Assembly: GCA_037355855.1 (NCBI GenBank)
Contig: CM074759.1
Coordinates: 682,001-746,000 of the forward strand
DNA from: Pseudo-nitzschia pungens
Lineage: Eukaryota; Bacillariophyta; Bacillariophyceae; Bacillariales; Bacillariaceae
Length of the DNA stretch: 64,000 nucleotides
Direction: 5' to 3'
The translations under genes and the position numbers were made by a program. The notes beneath the pieces are model-generated. The model saw only the letters and a program-made list of their open reading frames with translations, did no database searches and was not told where the DNA came from. How positions within the stretch are numbered: position 1 is the stretch's first letter; each line of letters opens with the position of its first letter. Positions 31,486 through 42,889 of the stretch are shown in pieces.

Positions 31486-33389
31486 CTAATTTGCGTCTGA
31501 CCCGAAGTATTGGTCGTCTACCTTCGTCACACCAAGATAACAGATGAAGCCTCCGATACCTAATGCAAAGAGTAGACTCAATGCATATTCCATTCGCAAT
31601 TGGTAGGAACAGGAACATTTAATACTAAATCCTTTCTGTGTGTAACTTGGGTTCACTGGGAATAAAGGTAGATGTGGAACCTTGTACCCTATTGGGGAGC
31701 TGCGTTCCTCTTCTAGTAATGGTTCTTCATCGTTGGGGAATTGATAATCGCGTCTGAACGGATCATAATCTTGACTGTTTCGAAATTCTCTGCAATATAG
31801 TAGAGTCAGAGAAGCCGTCACGGAAAGTGCCCACCAAGCTCCAACGAAGAAGTTGACATAATCTTGGTTGCAAGCCTCCGCTACGTCAGATGAAAGAGAA
31901 CACCGATTGTAAGCATTTGACAGGGAAAAACAATTCAAATCGAATTTTGAAAAACGAAATTCAATTCCTACACTTACATCCAATCACCAAAAGCCTCTGA
32001 AACGCGTCATAATCACTCAAAATGAATAAAGCGGCAACAATCACAGCAATGCCCATTACCGATTCGATGGCAGCGGAACCACCTGCTTCGATGGTGCTAT
32101 GACCCATGAACGGAAAGCACAAACCTGTCAAGACAGCTATTAGATACGACAAAATCGGGTCGAAGGGTGAACCTGCAGTCCCAAACAGATAATAGAGCCC
32201 TCGAAAGGGCTTCCAGTGGAGATATTTCCAAGAAAGAGAACCTAGATTCGCAAGCAGTACCGAACATGTCAGGAGGATACCTCCCAGTGTGCAGACTTTT
32301 TGAAAGGTTTCATCGGCGGAAGCAGAAGCCACGACAAATGTCAGGACCATGACTTTGCGGAGCCAGTCCGTTCCAACAAGGTTTGAATTGAGAGCGTATG
32401 CCGAGATTGATGGATAACCCCGAACCAAGAGGGCCACGTTCGTCCAGGACAGACTGACTTCCTCTGCAAATGGGTCCAGTAGAATCACAAAGTCTCTTGC
32501 GTGAGAAGAAAAAAGTGGGAAAACATTTACTTGACACACAACACGAAGGTAAATACGCACCAACAAAAACTATACCCAAGATAACCATCAAAGCGACTTG
32601 GCGAAAATTGTCGGTGCTGTCCAATTCGAAAGCACAAGAGAGTGTCCTCGTTAGGAACGTGAACAAAGCTGCAGCTTGGACCACAGAAAAGGCCTCGAGA
32701 TTACCTCTCCATTTACCCTCCATGTTGCAGTATTCGCTGGTTAACACCAGATTAAAAAGACGGCCTTCAAAGTCACGGTATAGGAGACACTTTTGGTTGC
32801 GAGGATGATCTCGGTGCTCGGGATCAAGGCGCACGTTATTGACGACCCGAGAAATCCCATCCACAACCTCTTTGAGTGTTACACAAACCTTGGCATCGAT
32901 AATATAGACGAGAACCCGGGCATCCCGCAAAGTATTCAGGACTTCCGAATGGCCTGCTTTGCCCCGTTTGTTGGCGGAGTTGATTTGCTCGATCAACTGA
33001 GCGCGCCGGTAAGACCGGTAAGTTCCACCATCTGATCGAGATGATGCTAGAATCCCGTACGATCCATGGCTTTTGTGTCGGCGAATAGCCTCTTCCTCTT
33101 CTTCGAGCTCGTCGAGATCGACGGGATTGGACGCTCTTTTGTTTTCATCTGACCAGGATGTTGCTTCGCGTTTCTTTCTCCGCAGGAGGATTTCTTGGCC
33201 CTGCCGTTTCTCGACTCGACGGCGAATAAATGAATCTGAGCGGCTAAGTGCAGGAAGGACAGAGAATACATCATTGAGATCACTAGTTGAGCTTTCTTCT
33301 GATGTTGTAATAGCAGGGGGTTCCGAAGACGCTTCGATACCCTCTTCTTGGATCTCAGTCGGATGTGTGCTTTCGATGTCGGTTGGCAT
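31486..33389 (-). CDS. Three-exon multi-span membrane protein, unknown function (579 aa)
   Basis: Exons 33389-32561, 32493-31978 and 31880-31486; introns of 67 and 97 bases start GTGCGT and GTAAGT. Phases match throughout (FVG-DFVILL and VIG-S-EACNQDY). The N-terminal 230 residues are soluble: acidic and basic low-complexity sequence, then a folded part (VLVYIIDAKVCVTLKEVVDGI; KCLLYRDFEGRLFNLVLTSEYC). Membrane candidates include VALMVILGIVFVGAY, VMVLTFVVASASA, GGILLTCSVLLANLG, LSYLIAVLTGLCFPFMG, GIAVIVAALFILSD, FFVGAWWALSVTASLTLLYC and YALSLLFALGIGGFICYLG, about seven or eight. I cannot assign a family. The short C-terminal tail has an acidic DDQYFGSD. The first intron is unusually short at 67 bases. 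Confidence 0.72.
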
Positions 33390-34130
33390 TTTGAAAAATA
33401 TTGAAAAAGCTCGAGACAGGGTTCAATTGATTTCCTTTTCGTTGGTGGGGCGAGAAAGGGATTTTTTTATGAAGGGATGATTATCCTGAAGAGGATTTTG
33501 ATGAAAGATTGAAATGTCTAAAGCTCCAATCCACTATCCGACGTGTTCTATTTTGAGATGAGAAATGCATAGTGCTTGTACTCGTGCAATAATCGTGTGC
33601 CATCTGACTGCCATCATTTGTTATTCCTGATCCGATATTCAAAAAAAATTGTAAAACGGAGCTTAACGGCTCGAGGAAGATCATTCTTTTTTTTGAATCG
33701 TGACCTGAAACAGAGAACGGAATCGGTATTCAGACGCGTGTACTACATAATTCCTAGTAACAGCTTCAAGCTGTCCCCATAGGATTTAAAAGTACCTTAG
33801 TAGAAGTAAGATTTAACCTTACGTCATGACTACGTGTACAGCATGGTACCGGTAAGGTTACCCGGTAACGTTTCACCAGTAGGTAAGTTTAGTCGCAGTA
33901 AATCTTACTACTAAGGTTTACGAAGTAAGTTACGAAGTACTTTTTTCTGTCGATTTCATTGATTGACAGTTTCGGCGCACCAAGATGATTCATTGGGGTC
34001 AGACACTTTTTTGATAGTGCATCGAAGCTAAAAGTGATGGGGTGACAATACAAGTAGTTCAGAGAAGGACTTTGGATTATTCTCAAAAAGGAAAAGCAAC
34101 CAGTTTGACACAAAACGATAGCTGAAGATC
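33390..34130. promoter_or_regulatory. Divergent intergenic region with repeated words
   Basis: This separates the membrane-protein gene from the S28 peptidase. It holds the decayed foldback at 33740-33795 and GTAAGGTTAC at 33852-33861 within a GGTACCGGTAAGGTTACC context, plus several TAAG/CTTAC words to 33940. Confidence 0.45.
33740..33795. repeat. Decayed foldback element (relative of 20989-21085)
   Basis: The outer ends GTACTACATAATTCCTA (33740-33756) and TAGGATTTAAAAGTAC (33780-33795) are imperfect inverted repeats, and the middle holds CAGCTTCAAGCTGTCCCC. These match the arm sequences of the intact element at 20989-21085 with small indels. It looks like a shortened, diverged copy. Confidence 0.5.
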
Positions 34131-35936
34131 ATGATGATGTATCCTGGTACGAATTTTCGGCCTGCCACGATCACTGTCTTCCTTTCTTTGCTTCTTAAAT
34201 TGTGTATCTTTGAGGTTACAGTCGCATCTGAAACAGAAGGCAATCATCACCTGCGTCGAGGAATCACGTTGGAACAAAGACCGGTCTCAGTTGCTGATGA
34301 TGGTGACGATGTCAAAGAATTGTACATTACACAACAATTGGACCATTTTGACCCGACCAACGAAGCAACATACCAACAACGGTATTTTGTGACCTATCGC
34401 TACAGCGGTTTCGTTGAAGCGCACTTGCCCATCATTTCGCTCCTGTGTGTTGGTGGCGAAGGTCCCGGTTTTGACAAATCGGTTTTGGTTGACTCGGTTC
34501 ACTGCAGCGGTGACATGCTGGAATTGGCGGGACGAATCGCCCAAACGAAAAAGCACCTCGTACATGTGTATGCCCTCGAGCATCGATATTACGGGAAATC
34601 GTATCCGAAATTCATTAGTCCCGAGACTGGAAACGAAACGTCACCACTCACGGTGGAAAATCTGCGCTTTCTCAGCAGCCGTCAGGCCCTAGAAGATCTG
34701 GCACATTTCGTTCACACAATGAATCAAGAAACCAACACAGACGGTGCCGATACCGAGAATTTATGGGTCACGTTTGGAGGGAGTTATCCGGGCCTCATGT
34801 CGATGTATGCTCGTTACAAATACCCGCATTTAATTTCTGCGAGTGTGAGTTCATCAGCTCCATTGCAGCTGGAAGTGGATTTCCCCGGGTACAAAGCGAA
34901 ACAGGGATGGGGTTTAAAGTACAACAAAATCGGTGGAAGTGACGAATGCCATCGCATCGTCAAGGCAGGTCACGAACAAGCTGTGGAGTTGTTGAAACTG
35001 CCGGGAAATAAGACAAAGGGAACCGAACCTGGTGCCGTAACCCTAGCAAAGAAATTCGGTGTCTGCGAGCCAGACTCAGCACTTTCAAAACGTCGAAACC
35101 AGGAGGTTCTCTTGGGGGATGGACTCATCAACATCATGTCTCAAGGCAACGATCCATCCTGCATGGGAGATGAACTCTGCAACATTGATCAATTGTGTCG
35201 ATTTATGGTCAATGAACTAGACGAGGTGAAAACAAAGGCAACAACACAGATGAGCGATGACAAGAATGTTGAATTGGAAGTCTTGGCAAAGGTGTCGCAA
35301 AAACAAAGATCCGAACGCGACCGAAAAGTGTCGAAGGAGACGAAAGAAAAACAACAGATGATGACAACGATGGGACGAATCGCAATCCCTCGAGATGACG
35401 ACGACAGCTGCAATGATGTCGACTTCGACAACATGGTGAAATATTTTTCAAGTTTGGAAATAAAGTCGTTTGGGGACCGATCGTGGCTTTGGCAAACTTG
35501 TACCGAATTCGGTTTCTATCAGACATGTGGTGACGACTGCCCTTTTGCATCTCACTTCCATCAAGTCGACATGGATTTGGAGATTTGTTCTCGCCTCTTC
35601 AACATCCCGAGTGACAGAGTCTACCAAAATATTCAAGCATCACTCGATTTCTACGGCGGAAAAACGTTTCTCGATTCGGGAACCAGCAAAATCCTCACCG
35701 TGAACGGAAATGTCGATCCTTGGTCGGCCCTCGGGTTGGAAGAGAGTGATTCGACAAACTATCTACTTCCCGCCAAAATGGTGGATGGTGCAAGCCATCA
35801 CTTTTGGACACATGCTGTCAAGGATACCGATGCAGTTGAAATCATCAAAATACGAGAATACATTTATGCGACTGTTATGTACTGGTTGGGACTCCCTAAC
35901 CATTCGACATCAGAAGATACCTATAGCATCGAATAG
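34131..35936 (+). CDS. Secreted or lysosomal serine carboxypeptidase, family S28
   Basis: 601 aa, single exon. The N-terminal hydrophobic segment (ATITVFLSLLLKLCIFEVTVA) is a signal peptide. ITQQLDHFDPTNEATYQQRYFV is the family opening. The nucleophile lies in FGGSYPG (Ser near residue 218), the catalytic Asp in NGNVDPWSALG (about 527) and the His in ASHHFWTH (about 554). The family includes Pro-X carboxypeptidase and dipeptidyl peptidase II, which remove residues next to proline at acidic pH. Disulfide-prone Cys are present (CMGDELCNIDQLC; CGDDC). A basic/charged insertion (about residues 365-420, KQRSERDRKVSKETKEKQQ) is unusual for the family and may be a surface loop. ATG 34131 is followed by a second and a third Met; the first is chosen. 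Confidence 0.92.
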   Translation: MMMYPGTNFRPATITVFLSLLLKLCIFEVTVASETEGNHHLRRGITLEQRPVSVADDGDDVKELYITQQLDHFDPTNEATYQQRYFVTYRYSGFVEAHLPIISLLCVGGEGPGFDKSVLVDSVHCSGDMLELAGRIAQTKKHLVHVYALEHRYYGKSYPKFISPETGNETSPLTVENLRFLSSRQALEDLAHFVHTMNQETNTDGADTENLWVTFGGSYPGLMSMYARYKYPHLISASVSSSAPLQLEVDFPGYKAKQGWGLKYNKIGGSDECHRIVKAGHEQAVELLKLPGNKTKGTEPGAVTLAKKFGVCEPDSALSKRRNQEVLLGDGLINIMSQGNDPSCMGDELCNIDQLCRFMVNELDEVKTKATTQMSDDKNVELEVLAKVSQKQRSERDRKVSKETKEKQQMMTTMGRIAIPRDDDDSCNDVDFDNMVKYFSSLEIKSFGDRSWLWQTCTEFGFYQTCGDDCPFASHFHQVDMDLEICSRLFNIPSDRVYQNIQASLDFYGGKTFLDSGTSKILTVNGNVDPWSALGLEESDSTNYLLPAKMVDGASHHFWTHAVKDTDAVEIIKIREYIYATVMYWLGLPNHSTSEDTYSIE

Positions 35937-36174
35937 AATATGCGGTTATCCAATTGTCGACGCGACGGCGATTTAAAAAAAAAGGTTCATGAACGGTAAA
36001 TCAAATTTCGACACCAGTAGAGAAATTACAGGTAATGAAAATTGTCTACTAAAGTTTGCTTCCACCCCGTCTGGTCGATTAGTTCCAGGAAACCATCTGT
36101 CGGCATACTGTTTCTTTTTCGGATTTCCCGGGGAACCACCTCATAGCGCACTCCTCTTGTCGTTCCTAACGAGA

Positions 36175-37053
36175 TCAGTCGAAGAACGATGATTTTATTA
36201 TTGATCCGAGGGAAGACATTGCGTCGCTAAAGGCCGTCAACCAATCGTCGTCCTTTCGGTACGGGGTGGGAGGAGATCCTGCCCCGATACGGGCCAGGAC
36301 CTCCTCCATTCCGATGCACCAACGCACAGAGAAGCCGGTCACCTTCTTGTCGCTATTGCCCCTTTTTCCGACATTGTATTTTGCATCCCGGTACATCCAA
36401 TGCATCGATGATGCAGGTGCCAACACGTGGAGGTGCAGGTGGTCGACGCTGTTGAAAGGCGGGAGGTGAAAACAGAGGATGTAGTCCCCGCGATCGAAAG
36501 CCTCCGGATATCGTTCGCGCACCAGGTCCTTCCCGGCGGTATTCATTTCTTCCAGCAATGTTTGGGCCTCCGATGAGGAGGTCACCGAAGATGCGCAGTT
36601 GCCCCTGCTAGTATCAAGATCGAACAGGGATGGTATGTGTTGCTTCGGGATCACGAGTGCATGGAGGGGTGCTCTCGGTTTGATATCCTCGAAGACCAAC
36701 AAACGATTCAGTTCCCGAAAGATGCGAGTCGTTTCCAATTCACCTCTCAGCAATTTTCCAAAGACAGTAGGATTCGAATCGTAATCGTACTCGGTTTCAT
36801 CGGCGACAACTATATTGAAATCCTCACAGTCGTTGAGCGACGCTCCAAGGGGAACAAGGAGGTCCGCCGATTGCGATTCGCCTTTCGTGTCACCGTCTGG
36901 TTTGCTGATCATATTTCTACCAGCGACGCTTCCGATGACCCCAACAGTATTCGCAAAGCCATGGACGCACAAAGATTTGTGTATGCCATGCAACAAAGTC
37001 AACCCCAGGCAAAGAAGAAGCGGAACACAAGTCGTCGCGAAGATTGATCTCAT
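36175..37053 (-). CDS. HIT-family (histidine triad) protein with plastid-type leader
   Basis: 292 aa from ATG 37053. The leader (MRSIFATTCVPLLLCLGLTL) is a signal peptide, followed by VHGFANTVG, which resembles an ASAFAP-type site with Phe, so plastid or secretory delivery is inferred. The HIT core spans about residues 95-245: VFGKLLRGEL, VFEDIKPRAPLHALVIPKQHI and the catalytic triad DHLHLHVLAP near residue 207. HIT proteins hydrolyse nucleotide phosphoramidates or dinucleotides; the substrate of this one is unknown. The C-terminus contains FSVRWCIGMEEV and a hydrophobic last helix. It converges with the S28 gene and is divergent from RlmN. Single exon. Confidence 0.88.
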   Translation of the reverse strand: MRSIFATTCVPLLLCLGLTLLHGIHKSLCVHGFANTVGVIGSVAGRNMISKPDGDTKGESQSADLLVPLGASLNDCEDFNIVVADETEYDYDSNPTVFGKLLRGELETTRIFRELNRLLVFEDIKPRAPLHALVIPKQHIPSLFDLDTSRGNCASSVTSSSEAQTLLEEMNTAGKDLVRERYPEAFDRGDYILCFHLPPFNSVDHLHLHVLAPASSMHWMYRDAKYNVGKRGNSDKKVTGFSVRWCIGMEEVLARIGAGSPPTPYRKDDDWLTAFSDAMSSLGSIIKSSFFD

Positions 37054-37961
37054 CCACCCTATGATAGGAGCCTCGCCTTAACGATTTTCCTTGCGTTCGA
37101 CTGCTTCGGGACAAGTTTGGTCAACTACGGAAAATAGTGCGCTTCAGCACCGATTGTATGTCTTTTGTTGTCGGTGATGCTGCCTATTATTCTGTAGCTC
37201 GAAGAGTTGTTCTGACTTCCGATTGATGCCGAGGGATTACAATGTCGTAACATTCGATTGAATGAACGATGTGTAGCACTAAATCAGTTGCCGTTCGTCG
37301 CAAGATGAGTTTTCAGTTCGTGATGCATCTGATCTCTCGAGACCATCTCGACTCTCAGCAGAACATTCCTTCATTGCAATATGCTTCGTAAGGTTTAAGG
37401 TTTACCTTACTATGATGTATGATGTCATCATCGTACGGTAGGTCCTATTCTAAACATACGATGTAACAAGTTTTTGTTTTCCGTCTTCGTACCGTACGTC
37501 TATTCATAGCGTACGTATGGTATTTTCCGATGTCGTTACTTTGTTATTGAGATTTTGAGAAGGTATGATGATGTTGTAATTCCGAACCGATGACGATGAT
37601 GATGTTGTAGGGAAACTCTTTTTTGCGCACCACATCGCGCAAATTTTACGTCACGATCACGTATTATTGTTTTTAACAGTCGTAAGATTTACGATTCGTG
37701 TAGTTTGGTGACCATCATCGACTTTAAAAGTAGAATTCTTGCATCACTCTTTCTCACCACCAATCTATCACACCTCATGTGTTGCATGATCCCTAATCCG
37801 AAGTTTGGCCGCCCAACATCAACTACCTGGGTAATTGAGCGGAGCTTTGAAGAGAACACAGATGGAGACATCATAAATAAAGGTATCTTATTCATTTCGA
37901 GACAAGCCCGTCACCTAGCTTCAACAAGCGCAATCACAGAGTCCAGAATAACTTCGTCACC
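37054..37961. promoter_or_regulatory. Divergent intergenic region
   Basis: 0.9 kb between the HIT gene and RlmN. It contains GTAAGGTTTAAGGTTTACC at 37388-37406, an inverted pair of the recurrent word, and GTACGGTA/CGTACGTA words at 37430-37520. No gene seen. Confidence 0.4.
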
Positions 37962-39575
37962 ATGAAATACATGAGCTCAGCATCTCTGCTCCTATCGGTA
38001 CTCCCGAGAACGTCTCTGGCGTTTGCACCAACCCCGAACCGAATACCATCCGTCACAAGCCTTGGAAGCACGGTCGCCCCCGAGCCCCCTATGAAGAAAG
38101 GCTTCGATGACGAAGACGGCAGCAACAAACACGAAGGCAACTCACAGATCCAAATAACAACAAAGAAGATTATCGAGATAACGCCGGAATCAATACCATC
38201 CACAGCATCGGGAATGGAGAAACAACAACAACAGCAACAACAATATGGTCCCATATCTATGACGTTTGAAGAACTCTCGAGTGCCTTGGGTGGCGTAGGA
38301 CGAGCAAAAATAGTTTGGGATTGTTACAAACTAGGCATCGACCCGGCCAACATGTTTGGAAGCGTGATCGATCTGGGACAAGACGACTACGAATCCATCT
38401 TCAACCAGCTGCCGTCGAAACGAAGGACTCAGCGACTGAGTCTGGAAACACTCAACAAACTCCAAGCGTTGTATCAAAACTCGTACGGCGGGCAATCAAA
38501 TCCGAGCGTGACCCAAATAGAAGGTGGTGTGGCAACCTTGTCGTTTGTATCCCGATCGAGTGATGGAACGACGAAGCTACTCTTGAAATTGAGTGACGGT
38601 CTTGAAGTCGAGACGGTAATCATTCCAATGAAGGGAGAGCGATCCACGCTTTGCATTAGTTCGCAAGTAGGGTGTCGCCAAGGTATGTTGGTTGATAATG
38701 AACTGTCCACTTGCCACTTTGTGTCCTGTCACTGAGTAGACAAATATTAGTGGTTATTTTCAGTGACAACCGAAATACTCATGTTCTGTCGATTCCTGTC
38801 CATTTCAAAAATATGATGTTGATGTTCAGGTTGCACCTTTTGCGCAACAGGCAAGATGGGGATACTTCGAAATCTCACGGCAGACGAAATTTTGGCACAG
38901 ATGTTTTATGCCCAAAAACTCTGTCGGCTAGAAGATTTGCCTCCGATTTCTAACATCGTTTTCATGGGCATGGGAGAACCTTCGGACAACATGCCCAATG
39001 TTGTCCGAGCTGCAAAAACACTGACCACGAGGCCTTTCTTCCGATTGGCAGCTCGCAAAGTCATTATCTCCACGGTGGCACCCACACCTGAATGTTTTAT
39101 GGAGTTAGCCAAAGCTCCCTGTGTCTTGGCGTGGAGTGTTCATGCGGTACGAGATGACTTGCGAAAAAAGCTGGTTCCCACAACGAAATACAGCATGGCA
39201 GAATTGCGACAGGGGTTGATCGATGCGCTTCTGACGAGGCCTGTCAATGGCCGAACGTGCATGCTGGAAGTGGCTCTGATGCGTGACGTAAACGATCGAA
39301 CAGAACACGCCGAGGATATTGCCGAATTTGTGCGAGTCATGGTCGACCAGGTTCCGGGAATCAAAGTACACGTGAATTTGATCCCCTTCAATGAGATTGG
39401 ACAGTCTCTGTATCAGAAGCCTTTGGACGAGGATGTCAAAGCCTTTCGTAAACATCTGCAGAGCAAGGGTGTGTCCACTCATGTCCGGACGACACGAGGA
39501 GACGAGAAGACGTCGGCTTGTGGACAACTTGCTACGACGAAACCAAAAGGTTTATCGCGAAGAGCAACTCCTTAA
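37962..39575 (+). CDS. rlmN: RlmN-type radical SAM RNA methyltransferase, plastid-targeted
   Basis: Exons 37962-38682 and 38830-39575 (488 aa). The donor GTATGT and acceptor TTCAG join within the cluster motif to give [12 protein letters not shown], the CX3CX2C that binds the [4Fe-4S] cluster. Other motifs are [21 protein letters not shown], a substrate and SAM region ([21 protein letters not shown]) and SACGQLA near the end, whose Cys matches the methyl-carrying Cys of bacterial RlmN. RlmN makes 2-methyladenosine at A2503 of 23S rRNA and A37 of some tRNAs. The leader [22 protein letters not shown] carries the textbook LAFAP plastid motif, so the likely targets are plastid 23S rRNA and tRNA. 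A Gln run ([10 protein letters not shown]) lies near residue 87. Convergent with the methyltransferase downstream. Confidence 0.92.
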
Positions 39576-40003
39576 ATGAGACGGGGTGACCACAACACAA
39601 TTGGGATCGAGATGCTTGCAAGGCATAATCAAGAAAAAATGTGTCTGCTTGAACACACTGATTGAACCACACTGAAATGAACGTGGTTCTAATGAGCAGA
39701 ACATTCGTACAGGAATGAAAAAAATTACGATATTCGTGGCTTGACTCCTACAGAATGAATACGACATTCATTCGTAGTGAGCACTATCTCAAACGACCAA
39801 ACCGAACACCTAAGATTGAACGAAACGTTCGCAGTCATTGTGAATACCGAATGATGAAAATATAACAATATTGTTACAACTATGATTGTTATTCGTGTTT
39901 GTCGACGAGAGAACCCAGAAAGCGTGGCAATGCGCATTGATTGGTAGCATCAGGGATAAATTTTCACAACCTGTTGTTTGAGACAGTTTCATTACTACTA
40001 TTA
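39576..40003. other. Convergent intergenic spacer
   Basis: Spacer between two converging RNA-methyltransferase genes. It is AT-rich near 39860-40015. No gene or repeat recognised. Confidence 0.45.
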
Positions 40004-40966
40004 TCATTTTTTTTCATTCTCAGGTGCGGGGTCAAAAAAGTTTCCGATGTGCCACTGTTTCGTCCCTTGCTGCGCCAGATCGTCCCGGTACCTGTATACT
40101 GCGTAGTATTTGCTTCCCTTGTTTCGTGCCACTTTCTTTCCTTCTTCGGTCTCGGTAATCATTGCATTGACGCAGGGATCATCGGCAAGCTCTTTTTCGT
40201 CCTCGATCCGATCGAAAAGTGGATGGGCATCGCATTTTGCAACGTGCCATTCGTGCAGTTCTTTCACATCTGTGATACAATAAAGCTTTCCACCTGGTGC
40301 CAAAAAGTAGGCATATTCAGATAATAAGCGTTCGGAAACGATTCGTCGCGGGTGATTCTTGCGTTTGAAGTGAGGATCGGGAAAGCAAAAGAATAGCTTG
40401 TTTAGACAACCCTTCCTGAAGTAGTTGGGGAGGAACTTCATCGAATTCGTCCTCATCACACTCGCATTCTCATACGATCCAGGAACTTCCTTGCGCAAGG
40501 CCAAAAGCCGAAGCCGAACAAACTCGGTCACCTTGGCTCGAATCTCCATGCCCAAAATAGTTTCATTCGGCAAAATAGTAGACAGAGCAACGGTCAGTCC
40601 TCCAAAACCACATCCAATATCCAATACTGTTGGAACAACTGCATCTGCTGTTGTACCGGATGGCTTATATTTCTCCCATCCTGGATAATGCTCTGCTGTC
40701 CAATCCATCTTGTCGGGTCGCAGCGGGTACTCAAAATTGTCGTTATGGGAAAGTGGGTTGCAATGAGCCCGTTGACGGTAGAATTTCTTTTGAGGCATAT
40801 CTCCTTCACTTGTGATGGGCGCAATGCGAGAGTTATTATTCTTTCTCTTTTTGTTGTTGGTCGCATCAGTGATAGTTGCACCAGAATCCGAAGTCCCATC
40901 GACTTTTACATCTTCTTTTGTTCCCTGTTCCTCTTGGACGGCTGGTTCTTTTTTTTCGTTGCTCAT
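40004..40966 (-). CDS. TRM8: tRNA (guanine-N7-)-methyltransferase (METTL1/Trm8/TrmB)
   Basis: Start chosen at ATG 40966 (MSNEKKEPAVQ); the frame is open further upstream but that part is not conserved. Motifs: QRAHCNPLSHNDNFEYP is the eukaryotic Trm8 opening, VLDIGCGFGGL binds SAM, and CFPDPHFKRKNHPRRIV is the family signature of the m7G methyltransferases, followed by LAPGGKLYCITDV. Trm8 with its WD40 partner Trm82/WDR4 makes 7-methylguanosine at position 46 of tRNA. The partner is not in this window. About 320 aa, single exon, with an acidic/Asn-rich low-complexity N-terminus. No organelle leader, so cytosolic or nuclear. Confidence 0.93.
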   Translation of the reverse strand: MSNEKKEPAVQEEQGTKEDVKVDGTSDSGATITDATNNKKRKNNNSRIAPITSEGDMPQKKFYRQRAHCNPLSHNDNFEYPLRPDKMDWTAEHYPGWEKYKPSGTTADAVVPTVLDIGCGFGGLTVALSTILPNETILGMEIRAKVTEFVRLRLLALRKEVPGSYENASVMRTNSMKFLPNYFRKGCLNKLFFCFPDPHFKRKNHPRRIVSERLLSEYAYFLAPGGKLYCITDVKELHEWHVAKCDAHPLFDRIEDEKELADDPCVNAMITETEEGKKVARNKGSKYYAVYRYRDDLAQQGTKQWHIGNFFDPAPENEKK

Positions 40967-41965
40967 CTTCTTTCGGATTAGTTTAGCTTGCCTGTTGCTT
41001 GTTGGACTGTTGGCTTCTGAGTTGAAACCTTCAATTCTATGCCTTTTCTTGCCGTTCGTCACTGACGATTGACTGTGTCGGTCCGGTCGTTCCCAGATCA
41101 GTACAAGGTAAGTTACCGGGTACCGGTATTTTGAAGCATTTTTTGAATCGATGTGACATGAATGCCGAAAAGCAATAATTTTCTTCAGTGAGAAAATCGG
41201 TGATTGAACGGTGAAAAACAATGAAATTCTCTGACCGGCGATGCAAGACAGTGTCCTAGCACTACGAGTGCGATTGCTTCTACCGGTGCGTCCATTTTTA
41301 AAAACCATAAATCTGCCGTGAACTACTACAAGAACTACGAACAAGTTGTAATCATGATTCCAGTCATCACAGGTGTTTTCAATCTGTTTCTTTTTGGAAA
41401 CACGAACTTCCCACCACAACACAATTCATGTACCAGACAATTCATAATGTTATCGAAGTCCTCCAGGTAGAATTGAGTGTTTCACAAGGACGTGGATGAA
41501 AGGTTGGATACTAGTAGTAATACTAGTAGTAGTAGTACTAGTAGCTGATTGGAATTGCTGTTCAGTACCCAACAGCAGTATGCAAATATTCCTTTAGACT
41601 GTTCCTGTTTAAGGACTCCGTGTTTGCTGGGTCAGATTTGTCTTACTATGCAGGGAGTAGCCCTAGTTTTTTCATCCAAATTCATAATTCAAGTATCATG
41701 CTGTGTCTTGTCTTGTCAGTCGTGTGGGGGTGGTAGCACTACTACAACCTGTAGAGTTTAGTTTGAAAAGGGGCATTCGAAGCCTTGTTAGTGTTAAAGA
41801 TTTGATTGCTATTTTTCATTTTGATGTTGTGTTGTATAAATCTCTTTTATCTTGCTCATAAGTTGGATTTTGACGGGAGAATATAAACAAGCTTTCCATA
41901 TCGTTTCATTCTCCTGGTGATTGAATTTTCTGTAATATGTTTGAATATTTTTCATTGCGCCGTGC
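40967..41965. other. Intergenic region without a convincing gene
   Basis: 1 kb on the upstream side of the tRNA methyltransferase. It holds TAG trinucleotide-like repeats at 41510-41545 and a GGTAAGTTACCGGGTACCGG stretch at 41107-41126. No gene recognised. Confidence 0.45.
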
Positions 41966-42854
41966 CTATGCCAACAGCTGCTCGCCTGCAGTACGACCTG
42001 AAACATCACCAATGTCTTTGTGTGCATCAGTCCAGGCTGTGTGGAAGCGCCCTTTCATGTCAACACGTTCGTAGGTGTGTCCCCCGAAGAAGTCCCGCTG
42101 GGCCTGTGTCAAACATGCAGGAAGACGCTCACGGCGGTATGTGTCAAAGTACATAAGTGATCCGCACAAAGAAGGACAAGCAATGCCGCTTGTAGCACAG
42201 AGGGCAACCGTGCGTCTCCAGGAAGACTCCGCACCTATGATCTGCTCGGCAAAACCGGGGTCAATCATCAAGTTGGGCAGAGTTGGATTCTCACTAAACG
42301 CCATCTGGATGCTGTCCAAAAGTTTTGCACGAATGATACATCCGCCCATCCATAGACGAGCACACTCGGCTAGGTTTACGTTCCAGCTGAATTCATCTGA
42401 CGCAGCCTTAATCAAGCTCAACCCTTGTGCATAGGAACAAATCTTCGAAGCATACAGTGCCGCTCTTAAGTCTGCAATGACTTGATCCTTATCAGGTGTC
42501 TCAATCTTGGGGGATCCAAAGATCTTCGAAGCAGCAACCCGCTCTTCCTTCCTGGAACTCAGCACACGCGTATCCAGAGCGGCGACTATCGTTGGAGCAG
42601 CAACCGCACGCTCGGCAGATTCTTTTGCCGTCCACAGACCTGTTCCCTTCATCCCGGTCTTGTCTAGGATTTTGTCAACGAGATATCCATCGATTTGATC
42701 ATCTTGTTTTCGCAAGCAGATCTCAGTAATTTCGATCAGATACGAGTCGAGCTCACCCTTCTTCCATTCAGCAAATACATCTGCAATCTCATCGTTTGAC
42801 ATGTGCAGTATGTTCTTCATAACGTCATACACTTCGGCAATAAGCTGCATATCC

Positions 42855-42889
<35 letters not shown>

